From the NCBI RefSeq assembly GCF_900230185.1, contig NZ_OCSR01000002.1, forward strand, positions 868,001 through 932,000: DNA of 64,000 nt. The letters run 5' to 3'. A program made the position numbers and the translations under genes. Shown here in pieces: positions 17,046-25,642 of this stretch (position 1 is its first letter; the number at the start of each line of letters is the position of its first letter). Below the pieces are notes generated by a model. That model was given only the letters and a program-made list of their open reading frames with translations. It had not been told where the DNA came from and made no database searches. Source of the stretch: Burkholderia sp. OK233 (GTDB taxonomy: Bacteria; Pseudomonadota; Gammaproteobacteria; Burkholderiales; Burkholderiaceae).

Positions 17046-17936
17046 TCAGCGTGAATCGCCGCGGTACACCGCGAGCGCCTGTTCGAGACGCGCACGGGCC
17101 TGGGCATCGAGCGGTTGCGCGGGCGAACGGGCGGGACCCGCCGGCATGCCGAGCATTTCCGCCGCGGTCTTCAGCACCACCGGCATCGTGCCGAGTGCGA
17201 ATGCGTCGCGCAGCGCGCGCAGCGACTCCTGCGCCTTGCGGGCCGCCGCGATATCACCGGCCTGAAAGTGCTTCCAGATCGACGTGACGACGCCGGGCAC
17301 CGCGTTCGTGGTGGCGGCCACGGCGCCGTCGCCGCCCGCGATGAGGGACCACAGAATCATCGAGTCGGTGCCGGTGAACACCGCGAAGTCGTCGCGGCGC
17401 AGATTGATCAGTTGCAGCAGACGATCGAAGTCGCCACCGCTGTCCTTGATGCCGCGAATGTTCGGAATCTCAGACAGGCGGCGCACCGTGTCGATAGTCA
17501 ACGTGACGCCGGCCTTCGCGGGAATCGTGTAGAGCATCACCGGCAACGTCGTGGCCTGCGCGATCCGTTCGTAGTGCGTGAACAGTTCCTGCTGCGTCGC
17601 ACCGTTGAAATACGGCGTGATCACCGACACCGCATCCACCCCCACGTCGAGCATCTTGCTGTTCAGATCGATCACGTCGCGCGTGGCATACGCGCCGGTG
17701 CCGGCAATCACCGGCACGCGCGAGCGCGCCTGATCGACCGCGATCTTCGCGATGCGCAGCTTCTCCGCTTCGTTCAAGGCGATGAATTCGCCATTGGTGC
17801 CAAGCACAAACAACGCATGCACGCCCGCCTCGATCAGGCGTTCGATCAGCGTGCGTAACCCGGCTTCATCGACGTCTTCCGATGCTGTCATCGGCGTGAT
17901 GAGTGCGGGAATGATCCCTTTGAACAAAACCGTCAT
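17046..17936 (-). CDS. DapA-family aldolase/lyase (dihydrodipicolinate synthase-like)
   Basis: A 296-residue TIM-barrel Schiff-base enzyme. The pyruvate-binding GTNGE lies at residues 46-50, the catalytic Tyr136 in VMLYTIPAKAG and the Schiff-base Lys164 in RGIKDSGGDF. The ATG at 17936 has GGAG six bases upstream; a GTG at 17948 would add four residues. Members cleave or form 2-keto-3-deoxy sugar acids, N-acetylneuraminate or dihydrodipicolinate. Placed with an acid-sugar kinase, symporter and sialidase-like protein, a keto-deoxy-acid aldolase role is more likely than lysine biosynthesis. Confidence 0.88.
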   Translation of the reverse strand: MTVLFKGIIPALITPMTASEDVDEAGLRTLIERLIEAGVHALFVLGTNGEFIALNEAEKLRIAKIAVDQARSRVPVIAGTGAYATRDVIDLNSKMLDVGVDAVSVITPYFNGATQQELFTHYERIAQATTLPVMLYTIPAKAGVTLTIDTVRRLSEIPNIRGIKDSGGDFDRLLQLINLRRDDFAVFTGTDSMILWSLIAGGDGAVAATTNAVPGVVTSIWKHFQAGDIAAARKAQESLRALRDAFALGTMPVVLKTAAEMLGMPAGPARSPAQPLDAQARARLEQALAVYRGDSR

Positions 17937-18014
17937 GCTCGACTCCACTTCTACGAAGGAAGGCTTGAGGTTTTCCTTTGAAGCCTTCCTGTTTGATCAA
18001 ACTGCTCGAATCGT

Positions 18015-19178
18015 TCAGAACTTGTGGCGCAGCCCAAGCGCCGTGACGAGCTGGTGCGAAGTGCTCGACGCGGTGATCGGCCACAACGCCGCAGTCGCCG
18101 CGTGCCCGGTCGAATCGATACCGCTCGCCGCTTGCCAGCCGGCGCTCAGATAAACGTCGGTACGCTTCGACAGGAAGTAATCAGCGCCTGCATTCACCTG
18201 GTTGTAGTGCGCCTCGCCGGCGCCGTGCGTGCGGGTGTAGTTGTACGCCACACCGAGCAGCGTGGCCGGCGACAACTGATAGCGGAAGTTGGCTTCGAGG
18301 TTGTCGAACGTCGCGGTATCGCCGGCAAAACGCGCCACGGGTGCGGCGGCCGCGCCCGACCCCAGATCCTTGAACTTCGAGTTCGAGTAGATCAGGCCGA
18401 ACGTAGCCGCACCGAAGGTGTAGGCGCCGCCCACCGCCGCTATCTGAAGCGTACGCGCGGACGCGTAGCCGGAGTAGATCGGCGTGTTGTTCGGCGAGAT
18501 CGCCGCCGCACCGGCGGTGCCGTCGAACAGGCCGGTGTTCGGCGTTGTTGCGTTCACGTAGGACGCCGCGACCACGAACGGACCGTTCGCGTAGGTGGCG
18601 CCGAGCCCCCATACGCGGTTATTCGAGAAGTCGCCGGCCGTGCCGCCGAAGCTGAACAAGCCGCTAAAGCGAAAGCCCGCGTAATCGTTGCTGATGAACT
18701 TCACGCTGTTACTGATCCGCTCATTCACGTAGAGGTTGTCCGTATTTCCCGGATGAGCGCCAAGCCCGCCCGCCCACTGATTTGCCGCCGTCAGCGCACC
18801 CAGAAAGTCCGCGGAGGTGTCGTTCTGCCGCCCCGCTGTCACCTTACCGAAACCACCGCTTAAACCGACATAGGCGGCACGTCCGAACTCACGGCCGTTC
18901 TGACCGAGCGTGCCCGTCGTGCTGCTGAAACCATTCTCAAGGACGAACAGCGCGCTCAGACCGCCGCCCAGATCCTCCTGACCACGCAATCCCCAACGGC
19001 TGCCAGACAGTGTGCCGCTCGACATCTGGATATTCGAGTGGCCCTTCTGGCTGTTCGAATAGACGAGCGAGGTATCGATCAATCCATATAGCGTAACGCT
19101 GCTTTGCGCGTGCGCGGTGGTCGTGGCCGCGCCGAGTACACCCAATGTGGCCAGGACCTGGAAGGAACGCTTCTTCAA
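18015..19178 (-). CDS. Gram-negative porin (Burkholderia trimeric type)
   Basis: The 387-residue precursor has a signal peptide (KKRSFQVLATLGVLGAA then TTTAHA) and the mature start QSSVTLYGLIDTSLVY seen in Burkholderia porins. It also has a PEFxxG-like loop region and ends in HKF, the C-terminal aromatic required for outer-membrane insertion. It would form a 16-strand general-diffusion channel. It is the first gene of the minus-strand acid-sugar cluster, 78 bp ahead of the DapA-like gene, and has a strong promoter overlapped by inverted repeats at 19274-19354. It probably admits the cluster's substrate. Confidence 0.92.
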   Translation of the reverse strand: MKKRSFQVLATLGVLGAATTTAHAQSSVTLYGLIDTSLVYSNSQKGHSNIQMSSGTLSGSRWGLRGQEDLGGGLSALFVLENGFSSTTGTLGQNGREFGRAAYVGLSGGFGKVTAGRQNDTSADFLGALTAANQWAGGLGAHPGNTDNLYVNERISNSVKFISNDYAGFRFSGLFSFGGTAGDFSNNRVWGLGATYANGPFVVAASYVNATTPNTGLFDGTAGAAAISPNNTPIYSGYASARTLQIAAVGGAYTFGAATFGLIYSNSKFKDLGSGAAAAPVARFAGDTATFDNLEANFRYQLSPATLLGVAYNYTRTHGAGEAHYNQVNAGADYFLSKRTDVYLSAGWQAASGIDSTGHAATAALWPITASSTSHQLVTALGLRHKF

Positions 19179-19273
19179 TTGTGTCTCCGTGATTTTTCTT
19201 GATGGCAGGGCATGGCGCTTCGGCCATTTGAAGACGGTCGGGGCCTGCTAACTTGAGCGTTTCGCTCAAACAA

Positions 19274-19354
19274 AACGACCGGTTCAGTCAATATAATGAT
19301 CGAATCGGTCGTTTGCAAGGATTTTTTCGATTCGATCACTAGAACGATCGAATC
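19274..19354 (-). promoter_or_regulatory. promoter and operator array of the porin/acid-sugar operon
   Basis: On the minus strand a promoter reads TTGCAA (19318-19313), 17 bases, TATATT (19295-19290). AACGACCG (19274-19281) and CGGTCGTT (19306-19313) form a perfect inverted repeat around the -10. The 9-mer GATCGAATC occurs at 19298-19306 and 19346-19354, and its complement GATTCGATC at 19329-19337. The last two make a 9-bp inverted repeat with an 8-bp gap. A further TTGAGCG/CGCTCAA repeat lies at 19253-19269. Multiple bound dimers seem likely; the binder could be the DeoR protein or one encoded elsewhere. Confidence 0.6.
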
Positions 19355-19647
19355 GATCAGAACGCGTCGGCAATCGTATTTCTGGCTTCGAGTGGGTTGG
19401 AGCCACTCCGGTCAGCAAGCAGATCAGGCTGATGGGAATGAGACCGCCCCCTTTGGCGCGCAGGACGCACTTGCAGATCCGGCAAGCAATCGCGCGTGGA
19501 GACGATAGTCCCGTAACTTTTCGCGCTGCGGCTGAGCTTCGATATCTGCCACCTCCGTCAATGGATATGCCGATAAATGACATAATTCCCGCGTCGTTGC
19601 TTTGCAACGCGACCACTACTTTCACGCCGAAAAATCAGGAGATTCAC
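19355..19647. other. intergenic region without recognised gene
   Basis: Between the operator array and the DUF1330 gene no open frame resembles a known protein. AATCAGGA, 7-14 bases before the ATG at 19648, supplies a ribosome site for that gene. Confidence 0.5.
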
Positions 19648-19941
19648 ATGAGCAAGGGATATTGGGTGACCGCATACCGTGCGACGAAGGACCCGTCGAA
19701 ACTGGCCGCGTATGCGCAACTGGCAGCGCCCGCGGTGGCGGCCGCTAACGGCAAATTCATCGTGCGCGGCGTCGCCGAAGAAGCACACGAGCAAGGTTTG
19801 AAGGAGCGCACTGTCGTGATCGAGTTTCCGACCTACGAGCAGGCCGTTGCCGCCTATGAGAGCGAAGCCTACAAGAAAGCGCTTGAAGCGCTGGGCGACG
19901 GTGTCGAGCGCGATCTGCGCATCGTTCGCGGCGTCGAGTAA
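19648..19941 (+). CDS. DUF1330 domain protein
   Basis: This small 97-residue protein starts MSKGYWVTAYRATKDPSKLA and contains the VIEFPTYEQAVAAYESEAYK segment typical of DUF1330, a ferredoxin-like alpha-beta fold related to dimeric barrel proteins. No signal peptide or metal motif is seen, so it is cytoplasmic. The start ATG at 19648 follows TCAGGAG. The frame is open far upstream but only this part resembles the family. Function is unknown. It converges on the DUF302 gene 12 bp downstream. Confidence 0.85.
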   Translation: MSKGYWVTAYRATKDPSKLAAYAQLAAPAVAAANGKFIVRGVAEEAHEQGLKERTVVIEFPTYEQAVAAYESEAYKKALEALGDGVERDLRIVRGVE

Positions 19942-19953
19942 CGATGCGTGCGC

Positions 19954-20355
19954 TCAGTCGGCCGCGGCGGCCTGTACGAGCGCGCCGATGCCGTCGATAG
20001 CCTTCATCAACTCTGCAGGCGCGCCATGCCGCGCCTGCAGATAGCTCGTTGCGTTATACGAGAGCCACGCGCGGCCGTCGCCGTCCTGCCACACCAGCAC
20101 CTTGAGCGGCAGATCGAGCGCCACGCTCGGCACGACTTGCATCAGCGGCGTCCCCGCCCGCGGATTACCAAACACAAGCAACTGCGACGGTGCCATTGCG
20201 AGCCCCGCGCGCTGCGCATCCGCTGCGAAATCGATGCGGACGAACAAGACGATGTTCTTCGCTTCGATCAGCGATGCAAGTGTGTCGGCGGCTTGGTCGA
20301 CCGTGCGTTGCGTGGGCACGGTGACGATGCCGTTATCGGCGGTGAGAGCGGACAT
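19954..20355 (-). CDS. DUF302 domain protein
   Basis: A 133-residue cytoplasmic protein with the DUF302 pattern: repeated hydrophobic strands, IEAKNIVLFVRIDFAADA, LLVFGNPRAGTPLMQ, then LDLPLKVLVWQDGDGRAW. The ATG at 20355 has GGGAG upstream; the frame is open to 20394 but that part has no support. Its start is 104 bp from the divergent gntR start, so the operator-like sequence at 20377-20396 may affect both. Function of the family is not established. Confidence 0.87.
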   Translation of the reverse strand: MSALTADNGIVTVPTQRTVDQAADTLASLIEAKNIVLFVRIDFAADAQRAGLAMAPSQLLVFGNPRAGTPLMQVVPSVALDLPLKVLVWQDGDGRAWLSYNATSYLQARHGAPAELMKAIDGIGALVQAAAAD

Positions 20356-20376
20356 GGATTTCTCCCTGTATTGACG

Positions 20377-20410
20377 ATTGTTGACAATAGACAAGGCGGC
20401 AGGCTATGTT
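20377..20410 (+). promoter_or_regulatory. gntR promoter with GntR operator candidate
   Basis: TTGACA (20381-20386) and TATGTT (20405-20410) make a good -35/-10 pair with 18-base spacing, about 50 bp before the gntR start. The -35 lies within TTGTTGACAAT, followed by ACAA, and the same 11-mer recurs at 28044-28054 in front of phnA. A GntR dimer bound here would block the promoter. Confidence 0.6.
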
Positions 20411-20459
20411 CAAAGAAGCCGACGGTCCGTTATCCCATCCTTTGTTCTAATCGCCGATC

Positions 20460-21182
20460 ATGACCACGTCAACCACGTCTAGCGCCATCGAACTGCTGCA
20501 GCGGCATTCCCTTGCGACGCTCGTGCAGGAAATGCTCGAACGCAGCATCGTCTCGGGGGAATTCGCCCCGGGCGAGAAACTGAACGAAGTCGAAGTCTCA
20601 ACGCGATTGAATGTGTCACGCGGGCCACTGCGCGAGGCGTTCCGCGCATTGGAACAGGCAGGTTTGCTGAAGACGGAGAAAAACCGCGGCGTTACGGTGC
20701 GCGCGCTGTCGTTACGCGAGGCCGAAGAGATCTATGAGGTCCGCGCCATGCTGGACGAATCGGTCGCCCGCGCGCTGGCCAATCGAATGACGCCTGAAAC
20801 ACTCGCAATGCTCAAAGGCATCATCACGTCGATGAAAGCCGCGAAGAAGGATCACGATCTCACGCGCTACACGGCATTGAATGTCCAATTGCATGATGCG
20901 ATGGTAAATGGCGTCGGCAACCAGCACTTGATCGAAACCTATCGGCATCTCGTTCGCCAGCTTGGTTTGCTGCGCCAGGCCGCGATCGAATCGGAAAAGA
21001 GCGCGCTGGCGACGTCGGTGACGGAGCACGAGAAAATCGTCAACGCACTCGCCAAGGGCGATGCGGAGAGCGCCGTCACGCTCGTGCGCGAACACGTCGC
21101 GCATGGCCTCGCGAGAATGCGGCGTGCGCACGAGCACTGGGCAGCGTCTGCCGGCAATAGCGGCAACACAGGCAACGCCTGA
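20460..21182 (+). CDS. GntR family regulator (FCD subfamily), probable AEP operon regulator
   Basis: This 240-residue protein has the winged helix (GEKLNEVEVSTRLNVSRGPL then REAFRALEQAGL) at about residues 38-75. An all-helical FCD effector domain follows (EIYEVRAMLDESVARALA, a central LHDAMVNG and a late EHEKIVNALAKGD) with the metal-ligand pattern of that class. It lies beside the phosphonate genes, and its own promoter and the phnA promoter share TTGTTGACAAT. It is therefore the likely repressor of the 2-aminoethylphosphonate genes, with AEP or a breakdown product as inducer. Confidence 0.9.
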   Translation: MTTSTTSSAIELLQRHSLATLVQEMLERSIVSGEFAPGEKLNEVEVSTRLNVSRGPLREAFRALEQAGLLKTEKNRGVTVRALSLREAEEIYEVRAMLDESVARALANRMTPETLAMLKGIITSMKAAKKDHDLTRYTALNVQLHDAMVNGVGNQHLIETYRHLVRQLGLLRQAAIESEKSALATSVTEHEKIVNALAKGDAESAVTLVREHVAHGLARMRRAHEHWAASAGNSGNTGNA

Positions 21183-21205
21183 AGCAGGGCCTGACGGCTG
21201 CGCAC

Positions 21206-21235
21206 ACGGCCCCGCGCTCAGCGCTACGGGGCCGT
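21206..21235. terminator. hairpin between convergent gntR and FAD oxidoreductase genes
   Basis: ACGGCCCCG (21206-21214) pairs perfectly with CGGGGCCGT (21227-21235), giving a very stable 9-bp stem. It fills the 60-bp gap between the two convergent stops and probably serves both, though a long T-run is absent. Confidence 0.6.
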
Positions 21236-21242
21236 CATTACA

Positions 21243-22631
21243 CTAGGCTTTATCCGACTTCCCCGCAGCATTGGCGAGCTTGCTGAGCAATCGGTCGACC
21301 AGCCAGGGCTGCCGGTCTTCGTCTTCCGCGCGCTCCTTGCGCCGAATCGCATCGCGCACGGTAATCGAACCCACGTACCGGATCGGTTCGGGCGGGAAAT
21401 AACCCAACGGTCCCTTCGTCAATGGACTGCGCGTCCATTCGTTGTCGAGTTCGAGCAACAGCGAAGACAGGATTTGCCCGCCCATATAGGTTGGCCCAAC
21501 GCCGTTACCGGAATAGCCAAAGCCATAGAGCACGTTCGGCGCGTCGTCGAGCCTGCCGAAAAACGGAAAGCCCGTGACCGAGCGATCCGACGGACCGTTC
21601 CAGCTCGCCGTGACCGGCACGTCGCGCAACGCGGGGAAGAAATCGTGCAGGCTGCGCGTCAGATCGGCTTCATACGGCGAGCGCTGATCGAACACGGGCG
21701 CGATCCGGCCGCGCCAGGCAAAGGTATTGCCGCCCTTGCCGAGCATCAACCGGCCGTCCGCCGTGCTGCGATAGTAGTAAACGAAAATGCGCGAATCGAG
21801 CACTGATACGCCGTCTTTCAAGCCGATTTGCTGCAGCAACTCCGGGCATTTCTCGGTCACGATCATGTCGCTGGAAACGACAGCAAGCGTGCGTTCGAAC
21901 TGCTTGAAACGGCTCGCCATCCACGCATTGATTGCGAGCACCAGTTTGGGCGCCCTGACGCTGCCGGCCGGCGTGCTAACGGTCACGCGCTCTTCGGACG
22001 TGAAGTCGAGCATCGGCGTGCGTTCGTAAATACGAATGCCCATTTCAATCGCGACACGCCGCAATCCGCGCACGAGCTTGCCCGGATGAACCGTAGCCGC
22101 GACCGGCGAGTACACGCCGCCGAGATTGCGCGCCGAACCGGAACGGCTCGCCACTTCGTCCGGCGCGAGATGTTGATACGAATTGATGCCATGCTCACTC
22201 AGTGCGGCGATCACCGGGTCGAGCAGGCCGATTTGCGCACGCGACGTCGCCGTGTAGAGCGTGCCGTCAAGCCGCAGCTCGGCATCGACCCTGTGCTCGA
22301 CACAGAAATCGCGAATCCGCCCCACAGCAGCTTCGGACGCTTTCACCAGCCGGATTGCTTCGGCCTCGCCAAACAGACGCCGCAGCGTGAAGAATTTCGT
22401 CGACCACGTCAGCAGGCAGCCACCGTTGCGGCCACTGGCGCCGGCGCCGCACAGGTCGCTCTCGATGATCACGATGTCGAGATCGGGTTTCTTCTGCTTC
22501 GCCTGGATGGCGGTCCACAAACCGGTGAAACCACCGCCGACGATGCAGACATCGGCCGTCGTCGCACCTTGCAGTGCGGGCGCCAGTGAACCATCGGCGA
22601 AGAGTGCTTGTTCAATCCAGAACGGACGCAT
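21243..22631 (-). CDS. FAD-dependent oxidoreductase (DAO family) of the AEP cluster
   Basis: A 462-residue flavoprotein with the dinucleotide motif VCIVGGGFTGLWTAIQAK near residue 27 and the ESDLCGAGASGRNGG segment of the D-amino-acid/glycine oxidase family. The C-terminal half has the expected GFGYSGNGVGP motif. The ATG at 22631 is preferred to a TTG at 22652. It is the last gene of the minus-strand AEP unit after phnW. Related FAD enzymes in phosphonate clusters (named PbfC and PbfD) oxidise N-alkylated AEP to release AEP or phosphonoacetaldehyde. This gene is a candidate for that activity; which type cannot be told here. Confidence 0.85.
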   Translation of the reverse strand: MRPFWIEQALFADGSLAPALQGATTADVCIVGGGFTGLWTAIQAKQKKPDLDIVIIESDLCGAGASGRNGGCLLTWSTKFFTLRRLFGEAEAIRLVKASEAAVGRIRDFCVEHRVDAELRLDGTLYTATSRAQIGLLDPVIAALSEHGINSYQHLAPDEVASRSGSARNLGGVYSPVAATVHPGKLVRGLRRVAIEMGIRIYERTPMLDFTSEERVTVSTPAGSVRAPKLVLAINAWMASRFKQFERTLAVVSSDMIVTEKCPELLQQIGLKDGVSVLDSRIFVYYYRSTADGRLMLGKGGNTFAWRGRIAPVFDQRSPYEADLTRSLHDFFPALRDVPVTASWNGPSDRSVTGFPFFGRLDDAPNVLYGFGYSGNGVGPTYMGGQILSSLLLELDNEWTRSPLTKGPLGYFPPEPIRYVGSITVRDAIRRKERAEDEDRQPWLVDRLLSKLANAAGKSDKA

Positions 22632-22737
22632 GAATTGCTCACATTGATACAACGGTTTAACGCCACGCGGCGAAAGGAAAGACTTCTCTCCGCGCCAACG
22701 GAAAGAAGCCTTTGCCCGTGGATATGCTCAAGCCAAC

Positions 22738-23868
22738 TCAGGCTAACGCTTTCGCCGATACCTGCTTGATTCCCATGGCCTTCAGCGTATCGGCGATCGC
22801 GGCGACTGCACCGGGGATGCCTGATTCGCCAAAGTGCCCGATACAGCCGACACGGAATGTTTCTACCTTGGTCAGCTTGCCCGGATACAGGATGTAGCCG
22901 CGCTTTTTCACTTCGGTATAGAACGTCTTGAAGTCGTAGTTCGGATCGTCAGGCGCATGGAACGTAACGATGATCGGCGCCTGGATCGACGGGTCGAGAA
23001 AGGTTCGAAAACCGAGAGCGGCCATGCCCTCGATCAACGCCCGGCAATTGCCGGCGTAACGTGCGCCGCGCGCTTCGAGACCACCCTCTTCCACGTATTG
23101 CGCGATCGCCTGATCGAGTGCCGCGACGACGTGGGTGGGTGGCGTGAAACGCCACTGCGTCGTGCGGTTCATGTAGACCCACTGATCGTACAGATCCATC
23201 GCGAGCGAAGGGCTATTGCCCTCGCATTGCTCCAACGTGCTGCGGCGAATGATCACGAAGCCCATGCCGGGCACGCCTTCCAGACATTTCCCGGAGGCGG
23301 CCACGACGGCGTCGAATGGCGTTTGGCGCGCGTCGATGTCGATGGCGCCGAATGAGCTCATCGCGTCGATGATCAGACTGCGTCCGTGCTTTGCGACAAC
23401 CATGGCAATCTCATGCAGCGGATTGAGCACCCCGGCACCGGTTTCGCAATGCACCAGCGCGACGTGCGTGATGCTCAAATCGGCCGCTAGCGCGCGATCG
23501 ACGTCAGCCGCTTTAACCTGCGTGTCTTCGGGATAATCGAGGGTCTGGTGACGGCGGCCGAGTGCCCGGCAAATCTTCGCGATACGCTGGCAATACGCGC
23601 CGTTGTTCGGTATCAGCACATGCCCATCGCGCGGCACCAGCGTGCCGATCGCCGCTTCGACCGAGAACGTGCCACTGCCTTGCAAGGGCACGCATTCATG
23701 CGTGTCTTCGCCATGCACGATGCGCAGCGTCTGCTGGCGGACACGAGCGGTGATCTCATTGAAGTCACCGTCCCACGATCCCCAGTCGCGCAGCATCGCC
23801 TGACGCGTGCGCTCTGAGGTCGTGAGCGGACCGGGAGTGAGCAGAATGGGCTGGGAAGGCAGATTCAC
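22738..23868 (-). CDS. phnW: 2-aminoethylphosphonate--pyruvate transaminase
   Basis: PhnW moves the amino group of AEP to pyruvate, giving phosphonoacetaldehyde and alanine, with PLP. The 376-residue protein starts SQPILLTPGPLTTSERTRQA, carries the HECVPLQGSGTFSVEAAIG segment, the DAMSSFGAID loop and Lys194 in AASGKCLEGVPGMGF as the PLP anchor. All are characteristic. It lies between the permease and the FAD oxidoreductase genes. Its product feeds the phnY dehydrogenase, and no phnX hydrolase is present, so the PhnW-PhnY-PhnA route is the one encoded. Confidence 0.94.
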   Translation of the reverse strand: MNLPSQPILLTPGPLTTSERTRQAMLRDWGSWDGDFNEITARVRQQTLRIVHGEDTHECVPLQGSGTFSVEAAIGTLVPRDGHVLIPNNGAYCQRIAKICRALGRRHQTLDYPEDTQVKAADVDRALAADLSITHVALVHCETGAGVLNPLHEIAMVVAKHGRSLIIDAMSSFGAIDIDARQTPFDAVVAASGKCLEGVPGMGFVIIRRSTLEQCEGNSPSLAMDLYDQWVYMNRTTQWRFTPPTHVVAALDQAIAQYVEEGGLEARGARYAGNCRALIEGMAALGFRTFLDPSIQAPIIVTFHAPDDPNYDFKTFYTEVKKRGYILYPGKLTKVETFRVGCIGHFGESGIPGAVAAIADTLKAMGIKQVSAKALA

Positions 23869-23902
23869 AGTAGCTCCTTATCGATCATGATGAAGACGTG
23901 TT

Positions 23903-25642
23903 TTAGCCACGGCGCGTGGTGCGCCATGCCTGGGTTCTACGCAATACGCCATGCGATACGCCATGCGATACGCAGGCAAACAGCACGCAGGCGAACGCCG
24001 CCGTCACGAGGACTAGCGTGGCCATCGCAGCGGCCGGTCCAATCTGGCCGGCGTCGTCGAGATTGAGAATGGCGACGGAGGCCGGTTGCGTGTCGGGTGA
24101 ATAGAGAAACGCGACCGCCGACACCGTCGTCATGCCGTTGACGAACAGATAACGCGCGATCTGCAGGATCGACGGCAGGCACACAGGCACCGTGACGCGC
24201 AAAAACGTCTTGTAGAAAGGCACTTTCAGCGAAGCCGAAACCGCTTCGAACTCGTTGTCGATCTGACGAAGCGCGGTGACCGCAGTCAAGTGGCTTGACG
24301 AGTAGTAGTGCACCACCGTGACGATCGCGAGCAGCGCGAGCGTGCCGTAAAGACCGTTCAAAGGATTGGCGGGCGAGTTGAACAGAAAGATGTAGCTGAT
24401 GCCGAGCACGAGACCCGGCACGCCCATCGGCAGGATCGCGCACAGATTGATAAAACCGCGCAGCCAGCGTGGCCCGCGCGTCTTCTCGACGAGATACGCG
24501 CCGCCAAACACGATGATGGTGCCGCCGATCGCCACGCATGCGGCCATTTTCAGGCTGTTCTTGTAAGCGTCGAAAATCCCGGCGCCGATCAACCCCATCT
24601 TGTAGTGCTGCAAGCCGAGGCTCATCTGATACGGCCAGAACTTCACGAACGAAGCGAACACCGAAATTCCGACCACCGCCAATAGCAGCATGCAGACCAA
24701 GCCGCAGTACCCGAGCATCGCCATGTCGAAGCCACGCGTGGGTTTCGGCTGATAAGGCGTCGAGCGCGCGCCGAGTTGCGATTGCTGCTTGCGGCGAATG
24801 AAGAAGTCGACGGCGAACGCAACCAGCGCCGGACACAATAGCAGCAGGCTGACCACCGCACTCCGGTTGAAATCCTGCAAGCCGATGATGAGCTTATAGA
24901 TGTCGGTGGAGAGCACCGAATAAGGGCCGCCGATCACGACCGGCACGCCGAAGTCGTTGATGCAGATCGTGAACGACACCATCGTCGCGCTGATCAGGCC
25001 ATACTTCGCGCCCGGCAGCGTGATCGTGAAGAATTTGCGCGCGCGGCGTGTGCCCATCGCGTCGGCGGCCTCGTATAAACGTCCGTCGGACAGCGATAGC
25101 GCCGTCACGAGAATCATCAGCACATGCGGAAACGCGGCGTAGACCAGGCTGCATACGATGCCCGGCAGCCCATAGATCGAATGCCCGTGAAGCAAGGGTT
25201 TCAGGATGCCCGAGTTGCCGAACCAGTAGATGAACGACACGGCGGACAGCAGCGTGGGCGCGAGCAGCGGAAGCAGCGCGACCGTGCGGGCAGCGTTCTT
25301 CATCGGCATGCACGAGCGGGTCAGTGCGTACGCAAACGTGAACGCCATCGGAATCACGATCGCCGTCACGAGGCAGGCGACCGTGACCGAATGCAGTGTC
25401 GACGTCCACACACCCGAATCGACCAGATAGCCGGTGAAATTTGCGAGTCCGACGAAATGGCCATCCGCATCGACGAAACACTTGCCGATGACCAAGGCCA
25501 GCGGCAACAGCAGAAACACGCCGAGAAACGCGGACATCAACACGAGAGCCAACTGCGCGATCCGGTCATGCCAATGGCTCTTCTGGCGCACCTCGGCGTG
25601 ACCTTCCTCGCCGCTGCGGCGCTCGATCAGAACGGCGCTCAT
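23903..25642 (-). CDS. phnU2: 2-aminoethylphosphonate ABC transporter permease, fused two-domain form
   Basis: A 579-residue inner-membrane protein with two permease domains in tandem and about 12 hydrophobic segments. Each half has an EAA-type loop (YEAADAMGTRRARKFFTITL at about residue 195 and EFEAVSASLKVPFYKTFLRV late in the protein). This matches the fused permease of the putative AEP importers. The ATG at 25642 overlaps the stop of the ATPase gene as ATGA, so they are coupled. It would form the channel through which AEP delivered by the binding protein enters. Confidence 0.9.
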   Translation of the reverse strand: MSAVLIERRSGEEGHAEVRQKSHWHDRIAQLALVLMSAFLGVFLLLPLALVIGKCFVDADGHFVGLANFTGYLVDSGVWTSTLHSVTVACLVTAIVIPMAFTFAYALTRSCMPMKNAARTVALLPLLAPTLLSAVSFIYWFGNSGILKPLLHGHSIYGLPGIVCSLVYAAFPHVLMILVTALSLSDGRLYEAADAMGTRRARKFFTITLPGAKYGLISATMVSFTICINDFGVPVVIGGPYSVLSTDIYKLIIGLQDFNRSAVVSLLLLCPALVAFAVDFFIRRKQQSQLGARSTPYQPKPTRGFDMAMLGYCGLVCMLLLAVVGISVFASFVKFWPYQMSLGLQHYKMGLIGAGIFDAYKNSLKMAACVAIGGTIIVFGGAYLVEKTRGPRWLRGFINLCAILPMGVPGLVLGISYIFLFNSPANPLNGLYGTLALLAIVTVVHYYSSSHLTAVTALRQIDNEFEAVSASLKVPFYKTFLRVTVPVCLPSILQIARYLFVNGMTTVSAVAFLYSPDTQPASVAILNLDDAGQIGPAAAMATLVLVTAAFACVLFACVSHGVSHGVLRRTQAWRTTRRG

